Assembly (NCBI GenBank): GCA_013816615.1
Contig: JACDED010000035.1
Span: 1-34,193 of the forward strand
Origin: Bacteroidota bacterium
GTDB lineage: Bacteria > Bacteroidota > Bacteroidia > B-17B0 > Aurantibacillaceae
Direction: 5' to 3'
DNA length: 34,193 nt
The notes under the pieces are model-generated. The model ran no database searches. It was given only the letters and a program-made list of their open reading frames with translations, and was not told the origin of the DNA. Below are positions 23,825 through 32,003 of this stretch, in pieces. The first letter of the stretch is position 1. Each line of letters starts with the position of its first letter. Both the position numbers and the translations under genes were made by a program.

Positions 23825-25066
23825 ATGACACGTTTTAAAAATAAAATATGGTTTTTTGCAATATTTCTTATTGCGATCGTTTTTTGTTTTATAGAAGCGC
23901 GTGACAAAGGAGATTTTTATATTTTTTTATCCGCTACCGGTGACCTTAATATTGGAGAGAATTTTTATGAAAACAAATACGTTGACGGTTATCATTATTT
24001 TTATTCGGTTCTATTCGCGCTTTTATTAAAACCCGTTTACTCGCTTCCTTTCTTTTGGTTAAAATTTTGCTGGCTGCTTTTAAACACAGGCATTTATATA
24101 AATTTGTTTTACATGCTTGTTAAAAGCAAAGCTGTGGCTTTGTTGAATGAAAAACAAAAAGTTGTTTTCATCTTTTTAGTGTTTGCTTTTTCGCTGCGTT
24201 TGTTTTTAGATAATATGCACAGCTCTCAAATAACCTTACTCATATTATGGTGCTGTATTTATGGTTTATACCTTATCACAAATAACAAACCTATTAGTGG
24301 CGCGGCAATACTTGCCTTAGGTATAAATATTAAGTTATTGCCTATTGTGTTTTTACCTTATTTAATTTATAGGGGTTATTTTAAAGCGTTTGCATTTACT
24401 GTTTTGTTTTATGCTATTTATTTATTTGCTCCATCTGTTTTTATTGGACATGATTATAATATGAGCTTATTAAAAACATGGCTTGGTTTAATTAATCCTT
24501 CTAATCAAAACCATGTTTTAGATGTGGAAGAAAGAAGCTTTCACGGCCTCTCTACTCTTTTATCAACGCTATTTGTAAAAGATGTGCCGGATGTTTATGC
24601 TCTGCCCTACAAACGCAATATTGCAGATGTAGCGCTTCCAACACTTGGTAAACTACTTTTATTTACACGCCTTGCGCTTGCTGCGTTCACAGTCTATTTT
24701 TTAAAGTGGAAACCATTTATTAAAGCAAGATCGTTCTGGCATCAGTATATCGAAATAAGTTATTTATTATTATTGATCCCTCTTATCTTTCCACATCAAC
24801 AACATTATGCGTTTTTGTTTGCCGTTCCTGCATTTGCTATCGTTTTACTTTATTTAATTTTAAAGAAGAATGAATTATCAAAAACATCTGCGCTCACTGT
24901 TAGCGGATCGTTGATCCTGATCTATTTATCCGTTAATTTAAAATTATTGCTTGGTATGCTTAATCCCTATTACGATCATTATAAGATCTTAACATATGGT
25001 GCTTTATTGCTAATACCCTTATTGGTATGGGTAATAAATAAAAAAGAGATTATCAGAGGTTCTTAA
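23825..25066 (+). CDS. GT-C family membrane glycosyltransferase (GT87/DUF2029-like)
   Basis: A 413-residue protein with about ten membrane helices. The first luminal loop has RDKGDFYIFLSATGDLNIGENFY, including the acidic residue pair expected for polyprenyl-phosphate-sugar transferases of the GT-C fold. Further features are SQITLLILWCCIYG and GINIKLLPIVFLPYLIYRG, which recur in mannosyltransferase-like DUF2029 (GT87) proteins. It probably transfers a sugar from a polyprenyl-phosphate donor on the periplasmic side; donor and acceptor are unknown. ATG 23825 is used. It is divergent from the HTTM gene and its last 14 bases overlap the convergent PKD gene. Confidence 0.85.
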   Translation: MTRFKNKIWFFAIFLIAIVFCFIEARDKGDFYIFLSATGDLNIGENFYENKYVDGYHYFYSVLFALLLKPVYSLPFFWLKFCWLLLNTGIYINLFYMLVKSKAVALLNEKQKVVFIFLVFAFSLRLFLDNMHSSQITLLILWCCIYGLYLITNNKPISGAAILALGINIKLLPIVFLPYLIYRGYFKAFAFTVLFYAIYLFAPSVFIGHDYNMSLLKTWLGLINPSNQNHVLDVEERSFHGLSTLLSTLFVKDVPDVYALPYKRNIADVALPTLGKLLLFTRLALAAFTVYFLKWKPFIKARSFWHQYIEISYLLLLIPLIFPHQQHYAFLFAVPAFAIVLLYLILKKNELSKTSALTVSGSLILIYLSVNLKLLLGMLNPYYDHYKILTYGALLLIPLLVWVINKKEIIRGS

Positions 25067-27275
25067 GTAACGTAACGTGCCCGTAATGTACCTCGTCTTT
25101 TTCGTTAACTACATTTTTAAATGTAATTCTCCATACATATGTATCTTGTTTACATTCCGAGCCTTTATAAAAACCATTCCAACCCTGTTTCGGATTTTTT
25201 GTGCTGAATAATTTTTCGCCCCAGCGGTCAAATATATCAAACTCATAGTTAACAACGCCAATGGCTATTGGCATAAAATAATCATTCAATAAATTTTCAT
25301 CGGGGGTAAATGCATTTGGTATCCAAAACCTATACTCTGGTAATATTCTTACTACTTGCCGTATAGTATCCCTACAGCCAAATTTATTTGTAACAAATTG
25401 TTCTATCAAATAATCGCCATAATCCTGGTATGTATGTTTTTCGTATGGAAAAGAAGAGCCGGTGCCATCGCCAAATAAATATTGCCAATATAAAACATCA
25501 AAACTTGCATTACTGTTAATAGTTATTTCCGGATCAAAAATACTTGTTACCTGTGGCGAGAAAGTAAAGCCGGCATACGGTGATGGATTGACGGTTACGT
25601 TGGTTACCGATACTGCATTTGTATCAATACATAAACTGGTAGTAATAGCACTTAAAGTTACACCGTAAACACCTGTTGGCGTAAATATTTGTGTAGGTTC
25701 AAAAAGTGTAGATGTATTGCCATTACTAAACTGCCAGAAATAGGTCATTGGCAGATCACAACTACTTCCATTACTGAACGCCACTGTTGCGGGGTTACAC
25801 AAACTTGTAGGTAAATTACTTATTTTAGCAATAGGCCGGCCAACTACCCTCACTGTATCAATAAACGAATCAATACACGCAGATTGTTTTGCAATTAATT
25901 TAACATAGTACAGACCTGCGTTTGTATATGTGATACTTGTAGGGTTTTGAAGTGTTGACGTTCCCGGGCTTGCCGCAGATGAAAAATTCCAACTATAAGT
26001 TGTGTTTGCTAAGAATGTTCCGGTTACACTAAAATTAAATGCATTGCCTTTAAAGCATTGTTTTGGGTTTGGTGGAAAGCTTATATCTAATGGCGGATAA
26101 ACATAAAATGTTTTTTGAGTTGTATCAGCACATGGCTTTCCCGGATTTGCAATAAGGGTTACCACGTATGAACCAGTATCTGCATATGTATAATTTGGAT
26201 TCACAAGGTGGGATGTATCTGCATTAGTTGTTGGATCTCCAAAATCCCAGTTAAATTCGGTACCTCCAATACTTTGATTTCCAAAATGAAAACTATTGCC
26301 CATACACTTTGATGGTTGATCGGGGATAACGCTTAGCACTGTAACACTGCAGGTTACAACGTTTATCTGAAAATCGCGGTAATGCGTATTAATTAATTGA
26401 TTATTTCTAAATTCCTGCACACAAACACCAAAAACCCATTGCCCGTTTAAATTTGGTGTACCCACTAAAACTCCTGTAGTGGGATTAATAGAGAAGGCAG
26501 GATTACTTGCAATTGGATAAGCTGAATTGTATGGTGCCTGGAATATAACGGGTAAATACGGTGGTGGTGGTGCTTCCGTAGGGCAAAATGCCGGTGGAGA
26601 TGGACATTGAGGACTCGTTACATTGGGACTTGTATTAAGTGTTGGGCAACATCCGTCTAATCCCTGGAAAGGCGGACAAATAGAATACACCAGCTGATCT
26701 CCGTCTGGATCAGTAGCAGAATGATTAAAAGTGAATTTTAAACCATTACACACAAAAATTGGTGGCAGGTTTGTAAACCTTGGTGAATTGTTAGCAGCCA
26801 CTGCTTCCGGCCCCGGAATATGTGTATAATAAGTTGAGCCTACAAAGCCCGGTGTTACAATATTTAATATGGTATTGTTGCGGCAACATCTTTGGTAAAT
26901 AAGATAATATCCTCCTGCAATTGGTGGAAGATTTAACGTAGTTGTATAAATACCTTGCTCTACACAAATATTGTTTGGAGTTAAAATGCAGGGGTTATTA
27001 ATTGCCGGTGGCACCACAGTTATAATAGGTGCGCCAATGTCAAAAACACCAATTAAATTACTCATGGCATCATAAACAGTTACGTATGCAGGACCTGAGC
27101 CCGACCCCGGAAGCCCATCAAAAGGTGCCGTAACAGAACAATCCCTGTAAATTTTTAAAGTTAAACGGTAATTACCTGCTCCAAGATCATCATATATCAT
27201 TTCTCCGCCAACAATGTGTGTAGCAGATGCTTTAATTGTAAAAAAGCAGATAAGTATAAAAAAAAACTTTTTCAA
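25053..27275 (-). CDS. Secreted PKD protein with T9SS type B sorting domain
   Basis: A 740-residue secreted surface protein. The signal peptide (first 19 residues, KKFFFILICFFTIKASA) is followed by THIVGGEMIYDDLGAGNYRL, the N-terminal domain seen in large Bacteroidota adhesin-like proteins, including the YQRCCRNNT cysteine pair and RFTNLPPIFVC. From about residue 315 come four PKD-like Ig folds (for example NWDFGDPTTNADTSH, YSWNFSSAAS, YFWQFSNGNTS, YWQYLFGDGTG). The C-terminal 85 residues, from YRFWIPNAFTPDENLLNDYF through IFDRWGEKLF and WNGFYKG to HYGHVTLLKN, are the T9SS type B (gliding-motility-associated CHU_C) sorting domain. The start is TTG at 27275; no ATG serves the signal peptide. 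Probably an exported, surface-attached adhesin. It is a tandem paralogue of the next gene. Confidence 0.9.
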   Translation of the reverse strand: MKKFFFILICFFTIKASATHIVGGEMIYDDLGAGNYRLTLKIYRDCSVTAPFDGLPGSGSGPAYVTVYDAMSNLIGVFDIGAPIITVVPPAINNPCILTPNNICVEQGIYTTTLNLPPIAGGYYLIYQRCCRNNTILNIVTPGFVGSTYYTHIPGPEAVAANNSPRFTNLPPIFVCNGLKFTFNHSATDPDGDQLVYSICPPFQGLDGCCPTLNTSPNVTSPQCPSPPAFCPTEAPPPPYLPVIFQAPYNSAYPIASNPAFSINPTTGVLVGTPNLNGQWVFGVCVQEFRNNQLINTHYRDFQINVVTCSVTVLSVIPDQPSKCMGNSFHFGNQSIGGTEFNWDFGDPTTNADTSHLVNPNYTYADTGSYVVTLIANPGKPCADTTQKTFYVYPPLDISFPPNPKQCFKGNAFNFSVTGTFLANTTYSWNFSSAASPGTSTLQNPTSITYTNAGLYYVKLIAKQSACIDSFIDTVRVVGRPIAKISNLPTSLCNPATVAFSNGSSCDLPMTYFWQFSNGNTSTLFEPTQIFTPTGVYGVTLSAITTSLCIDTNAVSVTNVTVNPSPYAGFTFSPQVTSIFDPEITINSNASFDVLYWQYLFGDGTGSSFPYEKHTYQDYGDYLIEQFVTNKFGCRDTIRQVVRILPEYRFWIPNAFTPDENLLNDYFMPIAIGVVNYEFDIFDRWGEKLFSTKNPKQGWNGFYKGSECKQDTYVWRITFKNVVNEKDEVHYGHVTLLKNL

Positions 27276-27290
27276 TGCCTGAAACGAAGG

Positions 27291-27306
27291 GTTAAATTAC
27301 AAAAAA
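27291..27306 (-). repeat. Conserved 16-base leader of the PKD gene pair, copy 1
   Basis: GTTAAATTACAAAAAA, read on the plus strand, is identical to 29650-29665 and lies at the same distance (15 bases) from the start codon of each paralogue. It contains no clear -33/-7 pair. It may be a promoter or translation-initiation element kept from the duplication. Confidence 0.6.
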
Positions 27307-27340
27307 AAAAGCACAGTTTCTAATGGGTTAGCTTGTGCTT
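27301..27340 (-). terminator. Terminator between the PKD paralogues
   Basis: On the minus strand AAGCACA (27340-27334) pairs with TGTGCTT (27315-27309) around a loop that can itself form CTAA/TTAG, and a T-run of ten follows (27310-27301). It lies about 80 bases beyond the stop of the upstream paralogue, and its T-run merges with the leader of the downstream one. Confidence 0.65.
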
Positions 27341-27420
27341 AGATTTAACGTTTAACAAACTGGAGATTGTTTATTTTGGGTCTATTTTAGCTTATTGTGC
27401 TTGTAAAAATGGCTAAATGT

Positions 27421-29634
27421 TTACTCATTTCTTAATAAAGTAACATGCCCATAATGTATCTCATCTTTTTGGCTGACTACGTTTTTAAATGTAATGCGCC
27501 AGGCATAAACATCTTGTTTGCATCGCTCACCTTTATAAAAACCGTTCCAGCCTTTTTTTGTATCGTTGGTTTTAAAAACACGTTCGCCCCAACGATCAAA
27601 TATTTCAAAATCATAATCAACCGCCCCAATTACAATTGGCAAAAAATAATCATTTAATAAATTTTCATCCGGCGTAAACGCATTTGGTGCCCAAAATCTA
27701 TACTCCGGTAAAATTTTTACAACTTGCTCTAATTTGTCCGTACAACCGTACTTATTGGTAACTGTTTGCTCAATTAAATAATCACCATACTCCTGGTAAA
27801 TATGGTATTCAAAAGGGAAAGAAGAACTTGTGCCATCACCAAACTGGTATTGCCAATACAAAACATCATAGCTTGCATTACTGTTAACTGTAATTTGAGG
27901 ATCAAAAATAGTTGTTACCTGCGGCGAAAATGTAAAGCCTGCTTTTGGTCTAGGGCTAACTGTAACGTTGTTTATAGAAACAATGCTTGTGTCTTTACAA
28001 ATACTATCTGTTACAACCGTTAAGGTAACGCCATACACACCAGCAGGTGTAAATATCTCAACAGGTTCATACGCTGTAGAATTATTACCGTTGCTAAAAT
28101 GCCAGTAATAGTTTACAGGCAGGTCGCTACTACTGCCGTTACTAAATGCAACGGTTGCGGGATCACATAAAGCTGTGGGCAGATTATTTATTTTTGCAAT
28201 TGGCCTTCCTATAACACGAATTGTATCTGTTATAGAGTCGCGACAGTTAAATTGTTTGGCCTTTACTTTTATAATATAAGTTCCCGAATTAGTATAAGTA
28301 ACAGTACCCGGATTACTTAGTGTAGAGGTGCTTGGACTTGCCGATGATGTAAAATTCCATTGAAAAGTAGTTTGTGGCAAATAGCTACCCGTTATATTAA
28401 AATTAAACGCATTTCCTTTCAGGCATTGGTCTGCTATTGGTTGCATATCAATTGACATTGGCGGATAAACGCAAATTGTTTTTTGTGAAGTGTCTGCACA
28501 TGGCTTACCGGGATTGGCAATAAGCGTTACAACATAAGTGCCCGTATCTGCATACGTATAATTTGGGCTCACAACATGCGATGTGTCACCGTTTGTGGCA
28601 GGATCTCCAAAATCCCAATTATATGCTGTGCCACCCACACTTTGATTACCAAAAGTAAATGTATTGCCCATGCACTGAGATGGCGGATCTTTTATCACAC
28701 TCTGCACTGTTACACTACAGGTAACCACATTTACCTGAAAATCTCTGTAATGTGTATTTAGCAACACGTTGTTCCTGAATTCCTGTATGCAAATATTAAA
28801 TACCCATTGCCCATTCATATTTGGTGTACCGCTAAAAACCCCTGTTGTTGGGTTGATAGAGAACGCAGGATTACTCGCTATTGGATAAGAAGAAGTATAA
28901 GGCGATTGAAAAATCACAGCTGGATATGGCGGAGCCGGGTTTATAGTTGGACATGTAGCCGGCGGTGAGATGCAGTTTGGTCCGCTTGTTGGTGTATTGA
29001 ATAATGATCCACAGCATGGATCCATTCCCTGGTAAGGCGCACAAATAGAATACACCAGCTGATCGCCATCGGGATCGGTTGCGGAATGGTTGAATGTGAA
29101 TTTTAAACTATTACATATAAAAATGGGAGGCAGGTTTGTAAACCTTGGTGAGCTATTGGTTGCAGCCGCTTCCGGACCTGGAATATGAGTGTAATATGTA
29201 GAGCCAATGGAGCCGGGATTTACAATATTTAATATGGTAACATTACGATTATTAACCTGGTAAATAACATCATAACCTCCGGTAACCGGCAGTAGATTTA
29301 AAGTATACGTGTAAACACCCTGCTCAACACAAACGGTATTTGGAGTTAATATGCATGGATTATTAATTGCCGGTGGAACTGAAGTTACTGTTGGCGAACC
29401 AATATCAAATAACCCGATTTCATTTTGGGCAGCATCATAAACCGATAAGTATGCAGGGCTTCCGTTCCCTATACCATTAAAAGGAGCCATGCTATTACAA
29501 TCCCTGTAAATTTTTAAAGTGATACGATATTTACCTGCACCGAGATCATCATAGATCATTTCGCCCCCTACAATATGCGTAGCAGAAGCTTTTATCACAA
29601 AAAAGCAAACCAATATGAAAAGTAGCTTTTTCAC
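27421..29634 (-). CDS. Secreted PKD protein with T9SS type B sorting domain (paralogue)
   Basis: A 737-residue tandem paralogue of the 25053-27275 gene with the same architecture: signal peptide (KKLLFILVCFFVIKASA), N-terminal domain beginning THIVGGEMIYDDLGAGKY, four PKD folds, and a C-terminal CHU_C sorting domain (WAPNAFTPDENLLNDYF, IFDRWGERVF, WNGFYKG, GHVTLLRN). Long blocks are nearly identical between the copies (for example PRFTNLPPIF and FNHSATDPDGDQLVYSIC). A clear difference is that the YQRCCRNNT cysteine pair of copy 1 is YQVNNRNVT here. The start is GTG at 29634. It has the same 16-base leader 15 bases upstream and is separated from copy 1 by a terminator, so the two can be expressed independently. 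Confidence 0.9.
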   Translation of the reverse strand: MKKLLFILVCFFVIKASATHIVGGEMIYDDLGAGKYRITLKIYRDCNSMAPFNGIGNGSPAYLSVYDAAQNEIGLFDIGSPTVTSVPPAINNPCILTPNTVCVEQGVYTYTLNLLPVTGGYDVIYQVNNRNVTILNIVNPGSIGSTYYTHIPGPEAAATNSSPRFTNLPPIFICNSLKFTFNHSATDPDGDQLVYSICAPYQGMDPCCGSLFNTPTSGPNCISPPATCPTINPAPPYPAVIFQSPYTSSYPIASNPAFSINPTTGVFSGTPNMNGQWVFNICIQEFRNNVLLNTHYRDFQVNVVTCSVTVQSVIKDPPSQCMGNTFTFGNQSVGGTAYNWDFGDPATNGDTSHVVSPNYTYADTGTYVVTLIANPGKPCADTSQKTICVYPPMSIDMQPIADQCLKGNAFNFNITGSYLPQTTFQWNFTSSASPSTSTLSNPGTVTYTNSGTYIIKVKAKQFNCRDSITDTIRVIGRPIAKINNLPTALCDPATVAFSNGSSSDLPVNYYWHFSNGNNSTAYEPVEIFTPAGVYGVTLTVVTDSICKDTSIVSINNVTVSPRPKAGFTFSPQVTTIFDPQITVNSNASYDVLYWQYQFGDGTSSSFPFEYHIYQEYGDYLIEQTVTNKYGCTDKLEQVVKILPEYRFWAPNAFTPDENLLNDYFLPIVIGAVDYDFEIFDRWGERVFKTNDTKKGWNGFYKGERCKQDVYAWRITFKNVVSQKDEIHYGHVTLLRNE

Positions 29635-29649
29635 CTTCGTAAATTCACT

Positions 29650-29665
29650 GTTAAATTACAAAAAA
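29650..29665 (-). repeat. Conserved 16-base leader of the PKD gene pair, copy 2
   Basis: Identical to 27291-27306, 15 bases before the GTG start of the 27421-29634 gene. It is retained although the surrounding intergenic DNA has diverged. Confidence 0.6.
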
Positions 29666-29752
29666 TAAATAGTGGCTCGGAGCCCTTTTACATCTGGATA
29701 GATTTAATTTTTAATTGGCTGAAACCTTTTCGTTTTTGGACTTTTTTTTGCA

Positions 29753-29760
29753 TATTTTTG
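29753..29760 (+). promoter_or_regulatory. -7 box of the FG-GAP protein operon
   Basis: TATTTTTG is a full match to TAnnTTTG and lies five bases before ATG 29766. Because it is inside the longer possible frame that begins with TTG at 29715, it favours the ATG. The upstream TTTG candidates are not at 19 bases. Confidence 0.5.
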
Positions 29761-29765
29761 TATAT

Positions 29766-32003
29766 ATGGTAAAATATTATTTTATAATTCTGGCCACATT
29801 GTTTACTAAAATTTCTTTAGGTCAGTTTTTAATTGCGCGGGATACCATTTCCGTTATCGAAAATAATTATGTACTTAAAATGCCCTGGGCCAATGGCATT
29901 AATTGTTCGAATGTTTCAAACATCGATCTGAATTTTGATAATAAAAAAGATGTTGTTGCTTTTGATAAGCCAACGCTTTTTTCACCGGGTCGTTACCGCT
30001 GTTTTATAAATATGGGCACTGTTGGGCAAACAAAATACGTTGCAGCACCCGATCTTAGTTATGCATTTCCTCCGGGCAGCGATTGGTCTATTTTATTAGA
30101 TTATAATTGCGATGGTAAAGAAGATATTTTTTGTTCGGTAAATGGTGGTATTAAAATTTATAGAAACATAAGTACACCAAGCTTAGGAATAAATTTTGTG
30201 TTAGAAAGAGCTATTTTAAATACCGATTATAATCCATCGGGCCCACCTTCTGTATTTCCTATTTATGCCAGTTCTATCGGTGTTCCCGGCATTGCCGATA
30301 TTGATAATGACGGTGATCTTGATATCCTTACATTTAGTTCGGGTGGATTTTATATAGAATATCATGTAAATGAAAGCCAGGAACAAGGTTATGGCTGCGA
30401 TAGTTTGATCTTTAAATTAGAAACAGGCTGTTGGGGAAAGATAACGGAACAAGGTTGTTCGGTAAGTCTGAACGAACCCTGTAGCCCTAAGCCAATGCCC
30501 TTTAATATAATAGATCATTCATTTAAAGATAACCGCCATGCCGGCTCTTGTTTACTTTGCATTGATGCCAATTCTGATAATCTTATGGATCTCATCCTGG
30601 GTGATATTTCCTGCGATCATGTTCAGTTTGCTTCAAATACAGGCTCTGTAACCAGTGCATTAATTACAGATACAACAAAGTTTTATCCTAATTACCCCGC
30701 TGTAGGTAATACTACACGTATAAAAATGAATAATTTTCCCTGCGCTTACCATGTAGATTGTGATGGTGATGGAAAAAAAGATCTTGTGGCCACACCAAAT
30801 GTTTCCGGAAGCGAAAATATTAAAAGTATGTGGTATTATAAAAATACAAGCGCAACCAGTACGGTTAATTTTCAATTTGTAAAAAACAATTTTTTGCAGG
30901 ATGAAATGATAGAGGTAGGACAAAATTCTTTTCCTGTTGTTTTTGATTATGATGGCGATGGAAAAAAAGATCTGTTAATTGGAAATTACGGTTATTATAG
31001 TCCTACTAATTTAAAAGCACAACTGGCTTTGTACAAAAATATCGGTACACCCGCGCAGCCTTCTTACTCCCTGATCACAAAAGATTTTGCAAATGTTGCA
31101 GTTCAAAATCTTAGCCATGCTATACCAACCGTTGGAGATATTGATGGCGACGGCGATATTGATATTTTACTTGGCACCTCGAGTGGGCAAGTACATTGGC
31201 TTGAACATACCGGCGTTGTTGGCAATTATACTTTTCACAACAATCCCTTTACGTTTACAACAACCTCAGCCGAAGCTGCGCCGCAATTATTTGATATTGA
31301 TGGTGACACCAAACTTGATCTGATGATCGGCACAAAGAATGGAAGAATTGCTTATTATAAAAACATTGGTAGCACTACTGTACCTGCATATACTTTAATT
31401 ACTAATTTTTTTGGCAGTGTTGATGTGAAAGGCAACATAAATGTTTTTGGCATTGATGGCTACGCAGTACCTTTCTTTTATAAAGAAAATTCTGCTACAA
31501 AACTTCTTGTGGGCAATATTAACGGGCAAGTTTTTTATTATGATGTGCCTTCTGTAATTACCAACACCTGTAATTTAATTGATGCTGATGTAAACAATTA
31601 TAATGAAGGTGCGCAGGCGGCGGCATTTTATGAAGATGTAAATAACGATGGTATGCGCGATCTGTTTATTGGTAACGGCTCCGGAGGTTTAAGTTTCTTT
31701 TCATCAAAAGCATTAAATATTGGTTTTCCAGAAAACAGTTTACAGAATGCAAATGATCAAATTACCCTGTTTCCAAATCCGGCTACTGATCGCTTACAAT
31801 TAAAGATCGATGCACTTGAGTTTGAAACCGGCACTTTATTCTTGTATGATATTGTAGGCAAAGAAATTCAAGCATCAGTTATCCAATCAAACTCTCAAAC
31901 ATTTTTATTGAATAACCTTAACAGCGGTATATATTTTGCAAAAGTTGTATTAAGCAACAAAGCCAAAACCGTTAGTATTACAAAAAAAGTAATTATCGAA
32001 TAG
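29766..32003 (+). CDS. FG-GAP/VCBS repeat protein with T9SS type A sorting domain
   Basis: A 745-residue secreted protein. A signal peptide (MVKYYFIILATLFTKISLG) precedes an array of FG-GAP/VCBS-type calcium-binding blades. The Asp-rich loops DIDNDGDLD (near residue 177), DCDGDGKKD (333), DYDGDGKKD (394), DIDGDGDID (458), DIDGDTKLD (509) and DVNNDGMRD (623) are followed by blade-ending motifs such as LLIGNYG. They probably form a beta-propeller. The last 75 residues, with LFPNPATDRLQL, LYDIVGKEI and LNNLNSGIYFAKVV, are a T9SS type A (Por-secretion) C-terminal sorting domain. The next gene begins immediately after its stop, so they form an operon. Confidence 0.9.
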   Translation: MVKYYFIILATLFTKISLGQFLIARDTISVIENNYVLKMPWANGINCSNVSNIDLNFDNKKDVVAFDKPTLFSPGRYRCFINMGTVGQTKYVAAPDLSYAFPPGSDWSILLDYNCDGKEDIFCSVNGGIKIYRNISTPSLGINFVLERAILNTDYNPSGPPSVFPIYASSIGVPGIADIDNDGDLDILTFSSGGFYIEYHVNESQEQGYGCDSLIFKLETGCWGKITEQGCSVSLNEPCSPKPMPFNIIDHSFKDNRHAGSCLLCIDANSDNLMDLILGDISCDHVQFASNTGSVTSALITDTTKFYPNYPAVGNTTRIKMNNFPCAYHVDCDGDGKKDLVATPNVSGSENIKSMWYYKNTSATSTVNFQFVKNNFLQDEMIEVGQNSFPVVFDYDGDGKKDLLIGNYGYYSPTNLKAQLALYKNIGTPAQPSYSLITKDFANVAVQNLSHAIPTVGDIDGDGDIDILLGTSSGQVHWLEHTGVVGNYTFHNNPFTFTTTSAEAAPQLFDIDGDTKLDLMIGTKNGRIAYYKNIGSTTVPAYTLITNFFGSVDVKGNINVFGIDGYAVPFFYKENSATKLLVGNINGQVFYYDVPSVITNTCNLIDADVNNYNEGAQAAAFYEDVNNDGMRDLFIGNGSGGLSFFSSKALNIGFPENSLQNANDQITLFPNPATDRLQLKIDALEFETGTLFLYDIVGKEIQASVIQSNSQTFLLNNLNSGIYFAKVVLSNKAKTVSITKKVIIE

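Noticed and set aside
27291-27306. The shared 16-base leader as a standard sigma promoter
   Set aside because: No TTTG-N19-TAnnTTTG arrangement can be found in either copy, so it is listed as a conserved leader of unknown role.
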